Shown in pieces: positions 1 to 5,029 of a stretch of 5,029 nucleotides of DNA (position 1 is the stretch's first letter; the number at the start of each line of letters is the position of its first letter). Below the pieces are notes generated by a model. The model was given only the letters and a program-made list of their open reading frames with translations, was not told the DNA's origin and searched no databases. The translations under genes were made by a program, and so were the position numbers. The stretch comes from a bacterium (GTDB taxonomy: Bacteria; Patescibacteriota; UBA1384; JAMDBS01; DAOVQR01): positions 1 to 5,029 of the forward strand of contig DAOVQR010000066.1 in assembly GCA_030628575.1 (NCBI GenBank), given 5' to 3'.

Positions 1-69
1 AACAGCGTTTAAAAGAAAAATATCAATTTATCAACAAAAACGGAAACCTCTTATGCAATATATGGTTAA
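1..69. other. Downstream flank, no feature recognised
   Basis: AT-rich sequence after the stop of the CCA/HD gene. I find no stable hairpin followed by a T-tract on the minus strand, no tRNA and no extended open frame. Whether transcription ends here or continues beyond the window cannot be told. Confidence 0.3.
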
Positions 70-1572
70 TCAATGGCGTAATCCTTCTACCGTATTTGCA
101 TAAAGTGAGAAAGTCCTATTATTAATACTTCCTTTAATATCTGCTTGATGCAATCGTAATAACTCTGGCGGATAATTTTTCATAAGTAATTTATAGATTT
201 TTGTTCCTTTTTTTATTTTACCAACTTGAAACATTTTCATATGATTTTTAATAAGCCATATAATTTTTTGTTTAAATCTCTTGGTAAATTTTAATCTGTC
301 ACAAATTTTTTCTGCAATTCCCAATCCTTTTGTATCATGCCCATAAAAAGTAATTTTGCCTGTTTCTTTATCTTTATGATATGTTACTGCCTTTCCAATA
401 TCATGTAGTAATGCCGCAAATATCAAAGAAAACGGAGAATCTTTCGGTAAACTTGCAAGAACCAATCTTGTATGTTTATAGATATTTCCTTCTGAATGAT
501 ATTCTCTAAATTGATCAAAATTTTTTAAATTTTCAACTTCCGGCAAGATGTATTTTAAAATACCTGATTGATCAAATAAATCTAAAGTTCTCACGGGATT
601 CATAGTAAATGCTTTTTCAAATTCAGCTGAAATTGTCTCCCATGGAGTTATTTGTTTTCCTTCTTTATTTTTTTGAGTAATTTTATCGCTATTTTTCTTA
701 ATACTTTTCCATGTGTTTTCCTCAATTCTGCAATTAAGTTTTACCGCAAACCTAATTGCACGAAGTATTCTAGAATAATCTTCATTAAATCTTTCTTCGG
801 GATTACCAACAGTTTTTATTTCTCGTTTTAATAGATCCTTTTTACCATCAAATAGATCTATCAATTTTTTGTTCACCGTATCATAAGCTATTGCATTTAT
901 TGTTAAATCCCGCCTCGCAAGATCATCTTTAATATTAAAATCAGAATTTGTTTCAACATTAAAATCGTTTCTTCCGCCGGTATCCTTTGATTTTTCAACT
1001 CGTGGTAAAGCAATATCAACTTCTTCTTGATTATAATCATCTGTATTTATATTTTTATCTTCAAATTTTCTTTCTATCCACAATTTATATACACCAAAAT
1101 TTCTCCCAACAAAATCAACTTTACCCAATGCCTTTAATGATTTTTCTAAATCATTTTGATCAATTCCGCAAATAACCATATCAATATCTTTTGCCTTTCT
1201 GCCAAGCAAAGCATCTCTAACGGAACCTCCGACAATATAAAATTTGCCTTTGGGAAACTCCTGAGCTAATTCTTCAATAAATTTAAGTCTTGGTTCATTT
1301 TCCATCTGTTCTTTAAATTTTATAAAATTTCCTCTAATTTTTTCTTCTGTGATTCCTTCTGTATCAATAATTTCAATTTCTTCTGCGGGATTATCTATTG
1401 TTAAATTCATCTCTTTTAATTCATCAATTGCATACTGATGCAGTTTTTCAGAAATAATATCACGAGCTTCTTTTTCAACCTGATCGGAAGATTTGCCAGA
1501 TTCTAAAAGTTGATTAATATCTTTCTCAGCTGAATATTTTGATCTATTAAATTGTGACAATTTTTCTGACAT
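70..1572 (-). CDS. CCA-adding enzyme/poly(A) polymerase-type nucleotidyltransferase with HD domain
   Basis: Predicted class II tRNA nucleotidyltransferase/poly(A) polymerase head, which in this family adds CCA or A residues to RNA 3' ends in the cytoplasm, fused to an HD phosphohydrolase domain. Numbered from the ATG, residues 1-95 are a charged helical extension. The head then shows IVGGSVRD (G115-G116), catalytic DID (D129, D131), EVD (D186), RRDLTINA (220-227) and EDxxR (E264-R268). The HD domain follows with H367, H390-D391, H412 and D478. I chose ATG at 1572 because GGAG lies 4 nt upstream; a TTG at 1587 would add five residues but would place that GGAG inside the gene. The protein ends about 22 residues after the last HD aspartate, so the usual C-terminal tail with a KPGPxIG motif is missing. 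It lies 56 nt downstream of another nucleotidyltransferase gene. Class assignment is firm. CCA addition versus A addition cannot be decided, so I give no symbol (cca or pcnB are both possible). Confidence 0.9.
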   Translation of the reverse strand: MSEKLSQFNRSKYSAEKDINQLLESGKSSDQVEKEARDIISEKLHQYAIDELKEMNLTIDNPAEEIEIIDTEGITEEKIRGNFIKFKEQMENEPRLKFIEELAQEFPKGKFYIVGGSVRDALLGRKAKDIDMVICGIDQNDLEKSLKALGKVDFVGRNFGVYKLWIERKFEDKNINTDDYNQEEVDIALPRVEKSKDTGGRNDFNVETNSDFNIKDDLARRDLTINAIAYDTVNKKLIDLFDGKKDLLKREIKTVGNPEERFNEDYSRILRAIRFAVKLNCRIEENTWKSIKKNSDKITQKNKEGKQITPWETISAEFEKAFTMNPVRTLDLFDQSGILKYILPEVENLKNFDQFREYHSEGNIYKHTRLVLASLPKDSPFSLIFAALLHDIGKAVTYHKDKETGKITFYGHDTKGLGIAEKICDRLKFTKRFKQKIIWLIKNHMKMFQVGKIKKGTKIYKLLMKNYPPELLRLHQADIKGSINNRTFSLYANTVEGLRH

Positions 1573-1576
1573 AAAT

Positions 1577-1580
1577 CTCC
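1577..1580 (-). promoter_or_regulatory. Ribosome binding site deciding the start of the CCA/HD gene
   Basis: GGAG on the minus strand lies 4 nt before the ATG at 1572-1570. It lies within the alternative reading that begins at TTG 1587, so it supports the shorter 500-residue protein. The spacing is slightly short but workable. Confidence 0.6.
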
Positions 1581-1628
1581 AATCCAATCACTGTTTCCCA
1601 ATTTTGATATTTGAATTTGATTAAATAT

Positions 1629-2636
1629 TTATAATTTAAATTTGTTCTTTACGTCTTCTGTCATTTCTGCTGTTAATTCTTTAGTATCTGGATAATTTTC
1701 TTTTATATATCTTAATATTTTTCCAATTACATGCCCTGGTTTAACATCAAAAGTTTCTATTATTAATTTACCATTTATCACTTTTTTGAATTTTAATTCT
1801 TTTTCTATTTTTTCCACTTCTCTTTGATATTTTTGATACCATTTAGGATACAATTCTTTTAGATATTTGTCTTGATCAATTTCTCTTGTCTCTTGTCCCA
1901 ATTTTGCCAATTTATCAAAAAGATTTTTTTGTTGAAAAACTCTTTTATATCCATCCTTGCGTTTCCCTGTTAATTGTGATTGTTCAAATGCTTTGCTGGT
2001 GAAAAAAGGAGATTTTTTCAAAAAATCGATAATATCATTTGTACTTTTAATCCGACTCCATTGATCCGCATCAAATCCAAGAATTTTTAAGCCCTCTTTT
2101 AAATCACCTATTGAAATTGAATGCCACTGTCCTTTAGTATCCTTATATCTTTTAAAAAAACCTTCTTGGGCATATTTAAAATTAAGGCCCTTGGCTAATA
2201 TGCCAATTGCGGCCGAAAGATGCCCTTTTGATAAAAACATCTTTCTTCTCTCAAAATCTTCTTTATCTTTTGTTTTTATTATATCCACATGGACTTTTTT
2301 GTCTATTTTTTTACTATCAAAAAGTAAGGAATAAACACCTGCGTTATGTGAATAATTCATTAATTGATTACCCAACACATTCTCAAATATCTTTCTATTC
2401 AATTTCTGCCAACTTAAACAAATAATATCTATATCGCCATTATCTTCTTTATCTTGTAACGGCTCTATAATCTTAGTATTTTTAAACATATAATCTATTT
2501 TAATCAGTATTTCTTCTGCCACTGTAAAATACTCTTTCCTATTAACTCGTTCTGCCTCTTCACCAAACAATTTGAGTTTTTTCCTGCTTTCTTGAGTTTC
2601 TATTCGATTTGGATCATATTGAATTTTTTCACCCAT
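1629..2636 (-). CDS. Divergent nucleotidyltransferase-superfamily protein with CCA-enzyme-like C-terminal segment
   Basis: Protein of 335 residues that I read as a pol-beta-fold nucleotidyltransferase; the substrate is unknown. Seen directly: NGDIDII with D68 and D70 as the likely metal pair, then VHVDII with D118 on a following strand as the third carboxylate. There is no GG/GS turn before the DxD, unlike the neighbouring CCA-type enzyme. Residues 137-190 (SKGHLSAAIG, then KEGLKILGFD) and 207-240 resemble, from memory, a family of uncharacterised phage, viral and fungal putative nucleotidyltransferases with a GDID core. Residues 287-312 (INGK, then KPGHVIGKILRYIKE) resemble the C-terminal body/tail motif of CCA-adding enzymes (KPGPxIGKIL). 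The ATG at 2636 has a weak A/G-rich GAAAGAG stretch just upstream. It precedes the CCA/HD gene on the same strand by 56 nt, so the two are probably co-transcribed. Superfamily assignment is reasonable; function and activity are inference. Confidence 0.72.
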   Translation of the reverse strand: MGEKIQYDPNRIETQESRKKLKLFGEEAERVNRKEYFTVAEEILIKIDYMFKNTKIIEPLQDKEDNGDIDIICLSWQKLNRKIFENVLGNQLMNYSHNAGVYSLLFDSKKIDKKVHVDIIKTKDKEDFERRKMFLSKGHLSAAIGILAKGLNFKYAQEGFFKRYKDTKGQWHSISIGDLKEGLKILGFDADQWSRIKSTNDIIDFLKKSPFFTSKAFEQSQLTGKRKDGYKRVFQQKNLFDKLAKLGQETREIDQDKYLKELYPKWYQKYQREVEKIEKELKFKKVINGKLIIETFDVKPGHVIGKILRYIKENYPDTKELTAEMTEDVKNKFKL

Positions 2637-2670
2637 ATATCTCTTTCCATTAATTTATAATCGCAATAAC

Positions 2671-2761
2671 TAATTCCTAATTCTGAATTTAAATCTACAT
2701 TCTGAATTCATCATTCTGCATTTATTCATAATTCTAAATTCCTAATTCATAATTCTAAATT
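2671..2761. repeat. AATTC-rich imperfect repeat cluster in the intergenic gap
   Basis: The 124-bp gap 2637-2760 is mostly interlaced short repeats. ATTCATAATTCTAAATT (17 nt) occurs exactly at 2724-2740 and 2745-2761, a period of 21 bp. AATTCCTAATTC occurs at 2672-2683 and 2737-2748. ATTCTGAATT occurs at 2680-2689 and 2699-2708, with a degenerate third copy near 2713-2722. TGAATTCA at 2703-2710 is a palindrome. The last repeat runs one base into the stop codon of the upstream gene. I see no strong GC hairpin with a T-tract and no convincing promoter; a TATAAA at 2654-2659 (minus strand) lacks a good -35. Function is unknown. Confidence 0.7.
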
Positions 2762-3216
2762 TATAACGCTCCAATATTTTCCAATCCCCTTCTAAATTTA
2801 TTTAAAGCTGATTTGCATTCGGAAATTGTTGGTTTGTGATTTTCATCATGTGTTATTTGATTTCTTAATTTATGCGCCTGCCAGATTAATTGATAGGTAT
2901 TATAATTAAAATGATCTTCATAATCTCGCAATCGATCAGCAAAAGTGTTGCCTTTCGCCCCACCATGCTTTAATTGTGCATCAAAAAACTTATCTGCTCT
3001 CATTACTGCCTGTTCAGCATGGATTCGATCATCTGATTCTAAAAGTTTTTCGATTTCCAACCATTTTGCCAAATTTTTTGCTTTATTAAATAACTCTGGT
3101 TTTTTTATTCCCAATAATTTTTTAAATGGCCAACTAATCAAAAACCACAATCCTCGACCGATTGATATAAGTACTGTTTCCAAAAATCCATGTTGTTTAT
3201 TTTTAAAATAAATCAT
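2761..3216 (-). CDS. Small membrane-associated protein with HEPN-like RxxxxH motif
   Basis: Protein of 151 residues of unknown function. Residues 12-30 form one hydrophobic stretch (LETVLISIGRGLWFLISW), followed by basic residues (KK at 32-33, then K37-K39), which fits a single membrane anchor or amphipathic association with the rest in the cytoplasm. Residues 50-151 look all-helical and include HAEQAVMRADKFFDAQL (66-82), IWQAHKLRNQITHDE (111-125) and a C-terminal helix with FRRGLE. R118-N-Q-I-T-H123 matches the RX4-6H pattern of HEPN ribonucleases and nucleotide-binding HEPN domains, but a short motif alone is weak proof. I recall similar hypothetical proteins in Patescibacteria genomes. Its ATG overlaps the stop of the transglutaminase-like gene as ATGA, with no clear Shine-Dalgarno, so translation is probably coupled and the two products likely work together. 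The coding call is solid; the HEPN reading is tentative. Confidence 0.75.
   Translation of the reverse strand: MIYFKNKQHGFLETVLISIGRGLWFLISWPFKKLLGIKKPELFNKAKNLAKWLEIEKLLESDDRIHAEQAVMRADKFFDAQLKHGGAKGNTFADRLRDYEDHFNYNTYQLIWQAHKLRNQITHDENHKPTISECKSALNKFRRGLENIGAL
3213..3216 (-). promoter_or_regulatory. ATGA stop/start overlap (translational coupling)
   Basis: On the minus strand the ATG of the small membrane-associated protein (3216-3214) shares bases with the TGA stop of the transglutaminase-like gene (3215-3213). The preceding bases (CGGGTTGTTCA) hold no good Shine-Dalgarno, so re-initiation by ribosomes finishing the upstream gene is the likely route. Confidence 0.7.
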
Positions 3217-4199
3217 TGAACAACCCGTACCGATTTTATATCTATATTATTTTTCTTAAATTCTCGTATAGCTGATAAATCTAAATCGCCTCTAAATTCT
3301 TCAATTTTTTCTTTCTTTATAACATAACCAAACTGACCATTTCTATCTCTAAAGCCATGGAGAGATTTTTTAATTTCAGGCCGAATTACCAACATATCAG
3401 TTTTTATTTCTCCAGTATTTGGTCTAAAAAACATTCCTGAATCGTCAAAATGAATATTTGGCGGTGCTTCAATAGAATTACTGCTTCCTAAAATATCTTC
3501 TTGATAATTTGCTTTTGTGACCATTTCCAAAGCTTTTTGATTATCTGCAATCAGATTTTTCGTTGGATCAACTGTAATCCAATCCCCATTTTTTAGTATG
3601 ATTGATACCCATTGGTGACTAGCTACTGATTCTCCTGGCTTAACAGACTTAAATAAAGGTTTATTATTATCAGTACGAATAATATTTATGAGTTTATCTC
3701 CGGACGCTAGCTGTCCTTCTAATCCAGCTTCTTGGGCTAAAACAAGATATAAAGGTGCAAAATGACGACACTGTCCATATCCTAATTCAACCAGTTTAGA
3801 TAATCTGATTGGTAGACTTCCCTCTTCGACCTGATTATAGGTCTCTTGACCAATCTCTTCTAATTCTTCTTTAAAAGGAAACTTTAAGTTTGAACGAACT
3901 AATTCCATAACTCTATGCAAACGCTCTTTTTCAGGAAGATTTTTTAATAAACGGCTCTCTTCTAATAAAGATTTTACTTTCTCACTTTCGTGATCTACTA
4001 TTACACCTTCAAAATCAGTTTGATCTCCTTCTTTTAAATATATTGGTTGTTTCTGTATATCAAATTCTAATTTCAGTGGTTTCTCATGGCTAATAACAAC
4101 ATCGAGTATTGTGAACTTTTGTTCATTACCAACTTTTTTTATTTCAATAGTTTTTTCTTGTCTTGCAAATTCAATATGTGATAATCCTCTTTCGGTCAT
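3213..4199 (-). CDS. Transglutaminase-like (papain-fold) protein, probably cytoplasmic
   Basis: Protein of 328 residues with a central transglutaminase-like core. The triad is visible as Cys144 in GYGQCRHFAPLYLVLAQEAG (the cysteine begins the core helix), His195 in SHQWVSI and Asp211 in WITVDPTKN. In this superfamily such a triad supports peptidase, amidase or acyl-transfer chemistry on proteins; cross-linking is only one option. Residues 1-70 look beta-rich, 71-125 helical, and the C-terminal 80 residues (from about 250) form a second, unrecognised region. There is no signal peptide or membrane segment, so a cytoplasmic location is inferred. The start is ATG at 4199, with AGG about 8 nt upstream (4208-4210). 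It follows the PIN-domain gene by 27 nt and overlaps the downstream small membrane-associated gene by 4 nt, so it probably belongs to one transcription unit with both. Fold and triad are well supported; the substrate is unknown. Confidence 0.82.
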   Translation of the reverse strand: MTERGLSHIEFARQEKTIEIKKVGNEQKFTILDVVISHEKPLKLEFDIQKQPIYLKEGDQTDFEGVIVDHESEKVKSLLEESRLLKNLPEKERLHRVMELVRSNLKFPFKEELEEIGQETYNQVEEGSLPIRLSKLVELGYGQCRHFAPLYLVLAQEAGLEGQLASGDKLINIIRTDNNKPLFKSVKPGESVASHQWVSIILKNGDWITVDPTKNLIADNQKALEMVTKANYQEDILGSSNSIEAPPNIHFDDSGMFFRPNTGEIKTDMLVIRPEIKKSLHGFRDRNGQFGYVIKKEKIEEFRGDLDLSAIREFKKNNIDIKSVRVVQ

Positions 4200-4206
4200 A
4201 ATTTAT

Positions 4207-4210
4207 ACCT
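4207..4210 (-). promoter_or_regulatory. Ribosome binding site of the transglutaminase-like gene
   Basis: AGGT on the minus strand lies 7 nt before the ATG at 4199. It sits in the 27-nt gap after the PIN-domain gene, which gives the transglutaminase-like gene its own translation start within a probable polycistronic message. Confidence 0.5.
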
Positions 4211-4226
4211 AAATTAATATTATTTA

Positions 4227-4664
4227 TTATTGACTTTTTATCAATTTGACTTTAATTTCTTCTACTTTTTTAAAATTTTTATCAGCAGTAATAAAATAAT
4301 CTGCTTTCTCGGTTATTGCAGTAGCAATCTGGATAGAATCGGGTGTTTTCAAATTGTATTTTGCCCGCAAGCTAGAAGCTAAATCAACAATTTTCCAATC
4401 AACATCAATAAAGCGTAAATTTGGAAAATGATTCAAAAGTTCAGAATATTCTTTAACCAACAAATAATTTTTCTTCTTTTTTGGATGAGTTAAAATTTCT
4501 AAAAGACTGATAATTGAACTTATACCCTTATTTTTACCAATATTTATTGATCGAAAAATCTCTCTTGTTTGTGAAACAAAATCTAGATGAGCTTCAAAAT
4601 GATAGATAAAAATCATTGAATCAATAGCAATTATTCCTTTCTTAATTTTCTTTTGTTGTTTCAT
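4227..4664 (-). CDS. PIN-domain ribonuclease, VapC-like toxin
   Basis: Protein of 145 residues, the usual length for a VapC-type PIN domain. The expected acidic residues are present in order: D15 in AIDSMIFIY, E56 in SLLEILT, D109 in LKTPDSIQIATA and D128 in FITADKNF. These coordinate divalent metal in PIN ribonucleases, which as VapC toxins cleave tRNA, rRNA or other RNA in the cytoplasm and block translation. A basic leader (MKQQKKIKKG) precedes the first strand. The ATG at 4664 has only a weak GAAG about 6 nt upstream. It lies directly after the AbrB-type antitoxin gene on the same strand, in antitoxin-then-toxin order, which supports a toxin-antitoxin role. The 60-nt gap between the pair is longer than the overlap or short gap usual in vapBC operons. 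All catalytic residues are intact, so it is probably active. The RNA target cannot be predicted. Confidence 0.88.
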   Translation of the reverse strand: MKQQKKIKKGIIAIDSMIFIYHFEAHLDFVSQTREIFRSINIGKNKGISSIISLLEILTHPKKKKNYLLVKEYSELLNHFPNLRFIDVDWKIVDLASSLRAKYNLKTPDSIQIATAITEKADYFITADKNFKKVEEIKVKLIKSQ

Positions 4665-4724
4665 AGTTTTCTTCTATCACTATGTTATTTTTAATTTATT
4701 CGTATAATTCGTGATATTAGTAAA
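4665..4724 (-). other. Antitoxin-toxin intergenic spacer with short inverted repeat
   Basis: This 60-nt AT-rich gap contains TATCAC (4675-4680) and its inverse GTGATA (4711-4716), a perfect 6-bp inverted repeat with a 30-nt loop, and two ATTCGT elements about 10 bp apart near 4699-4712. A weak stem or a protein site is possible. Neither the stem length nor the T-content makes it a convincing terminator or promoter. Confidence 0.3.
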
Positions 4725-4970
4725 TTAGTGGGTTTTTTTGTCCCATGATTTTCTTTCTTCTATTATATATTTCAAAGGATCAATATTTTTCCATGTTTCT
4801 TTCCCTAAACCCTCTAATCTATCGGCATAATTTTTATGCTTTGGTGACATTATTAAATGAGATCCAATAGTATAAACCATCAATTTTTGCCCCTGTTTTA
4901 AATTCAATTTTTCTCGATTAGTTTTCGGAATAACCACTTGATATTTATCAGAAATTTTAGTAATTGACAT
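4725..4970 (-). CDS. AbrB/MazE-fold antitoxin (VapB-like)
   Basis: Protein of 81 residues. Residues 2-45 match the swapped-hairpin AbrB/SpoVT/MazE DNA-binding domain: TKISDKYQVVIPKTNREKLN, then LKQGQKLMVYTIGSHLIMSP. This part would dimerise and bind the operon's own promoter. The C-terminal segment (residues 46-81, ending in DPLKYIIEERKSWDKK) is charged with an aromatic, typical of the toxin-binding tail that occupies the PIN-domain active site. The ATG at 4970 has a good GGAG 5 nt upstream. It is the first gene of the apparent transcription unit, with the PIN toxin next. The repeat array just upstream is the likely autoregulatory operator. The fold is confident; pairing with the PIN protein is inferred from order and adjacency. 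Confidence 0.88.
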   Translation of the reverse strand: MSITKISDKYQVVIPKTNREKLNLKQGQKLMVYTIGSHLIMSPKHKNYADRLEGLGKETWKNIDPLKYIIEERKSWDKKTH

Positions 4971-4975
4971 TTTAT

Positions 4976-4979
4976 CTCC
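4976..4979 (-). promoter_or_regulatory. Ribosome binding site of the antitoxin gene
   Basis: GGAG on the minus strand, 5 nt before the antitoxin ATG at 4970. It is a stronger site than the one before the toxin gene (GAAG near 4671-4674), consistent with antitoxin being made in excess. Confidence 0.7.
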
Positions 4980-4980
4980 A

Positions 4981-5027
4981 TTCTTACTTATTATTATTTT
5001 TTCTTACATTTATATTATAAGTAAGAA
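4981..5027 (-). promoter_or_regulatory. Operator-like array: three TTCTTAC elements at 20-bp spacing
   Basis: On the plus strand TTCTTACTTAT (4981-4991) and ATAAGTAAGAA (5017-5027) form a perfect 11-bp inverted repeat with a 25-bp spacer. A further TTCTTAC lies at 5001-5007. The three 7-mers start at 4981, 5001 and 5021, each exactly 20 bp apart or about two helical turns, so they face the same side of the DNA. The array spans the -10 box and presumed transcription start of the antitoxin gene and ends just before its ribosome binding site. This is what is expected of an AbrB/MazE-type antitoxin operator; binding is inferred. Confidence 0.6.
5014..5019 (-). promoter_or_regulatory. -10 promoter element of the toxin-antitoxin operon
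   Basis: Perfect TATAAT on the minus strand, 43 nt before the antitoxin ATG. It overlaps the right arm of the inverted repeat. Transcription would start near 5006-5008, inside the array. The -35 box would fall near 5036-5042, beyond the window, so only half of the promoter can be judged. Confidence 0.5.
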
Positions 5028-5029
5028 AT

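Noticed and set aside
1..120. CCA/HD gene truncated by a recent frameshift or stop, with the tail continuing downstream
   Set aside because: I translated 1-69 on the minus strand in all frames. Each hits a stop quickly and none shows an NGxxL or KPGPxIG motif. A tail further left, outside the window, cannot be excluded.
987..1175. Plus-strand open frame inside the CCA/HD gene
   Set aside because: It lies antisense to conserved head-domain motifs, its product is low-complexity (L, Y, F, Q-rich) with no recognisable domain, and it has no upstream ribosome binding site. It is a shadow.
2207..2425. Plus-strand open frame inside the divergent nucleotidyltransferase gene
   Set aside because: It is antisense to the DxD region of a well-formed gene, and the hydrophobic, Leu/Phe-rich product is what the complement of an AT-rich Lys/Glu gene gives.
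2654..2682. Promoter for the nucleotidyltransferase pair
   Set aside because: TATAAA at 2654-2659 (minus strand) could be a -10, but the best upstream hexamer matches TTGACA at only three positions with a 15-bp spacer. In such AT-rich DNA this is expected by chance.
2637..2760. Intrinsic terminator or CRISPR array in the repeat-rich gap
   Set aside because: The repeats overlap and vary in unit and spacing without unique spacers, so it is not CRISPR. There is no GC-rich stem followed by a T-tract, so a terminator is not supported.
2945..3211. Plus-strand open frame opposite the small membrane-associated protein
   Set aside because: It lies wholly within the complement of a gene supported by an ATGA overlap, and no domain or start signal is seen.
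3213..3215. TGA recoded as Gly (code 25 of Gracilibacteria/Absconditabacteria)
   Set aside because: TGA ends both the transglutaminase-like and CCA/HD genes at sensible places, one within an ATGA overlap, and no gene appears to need read-through. Standard code 11 fits.

Overview
The window is AT-rich (roughly 30% G+C by eye) and holds six protein genes, all on the minus strand, closely packed and read from right to left. There are no rRNA, tRNA, CRISPR or transposase genes. The low G+C, lysine- and asparagine-rich proteins, AATTC-type intergenic repeats and the recalled style of the transglutaminase-like and small membrane proteins suggest a Candidate Phyla Radiation (Patescibacteria/Parcubacteria-like) bacterium. 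That placement is an inference, not a demonstrated identification. Both TGA and TAA serve as stops, so the standard bacterial code fits.

Right end (about 4225-5029): a toxin-antitoxin module, with an AbrB/MazE-fold antitoxin first and a PIN-domain (VapC-like) ribonuclease second. Upstream of the antitoxin lie a perfect TATAAT -10 box, a GGAG ribosome binding site and a striking operator-like array: three TTCTTAC elements (two direct, one inverted) placed exactly 20 bp apart, the outer two forming a perfect 11-bp inverted repeat. This looks like an autoregulated promoter and may drive several of the genes that follow.

Middle (about 2760-4200): a transglutaminase-like protein with a recognisable Cys-His-Asp triad overlaps by ATGA a small protein with one hydrophobic N-terminal segment and an RxxxxH motif of the kind seen in HEPN domains. 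The overlap implies coupled translation and a shared job, which is unknown. Then comes about 125 bp of AT-rich, AATTC-based repeats.

Left end (70-2636): two consecutive nucleotidyltransferase-superfamily genes. The first (1629-2636) has a GDID...VHVD active site of a divergent type and ends in a segment resembling the C-terminal body/tail of CCA-adding enzymes (KPGxxIGKIL). The second (70-1572) is a CCA-adding enzyme/poly(A) polymerase-type head plus an HD phosphohydrolase domain, but it stops right after the HD domain, where that tail would be expected. This pairing suggests linked RNA 3'-end processing functions and is the most unusual gene-level feature of the window.
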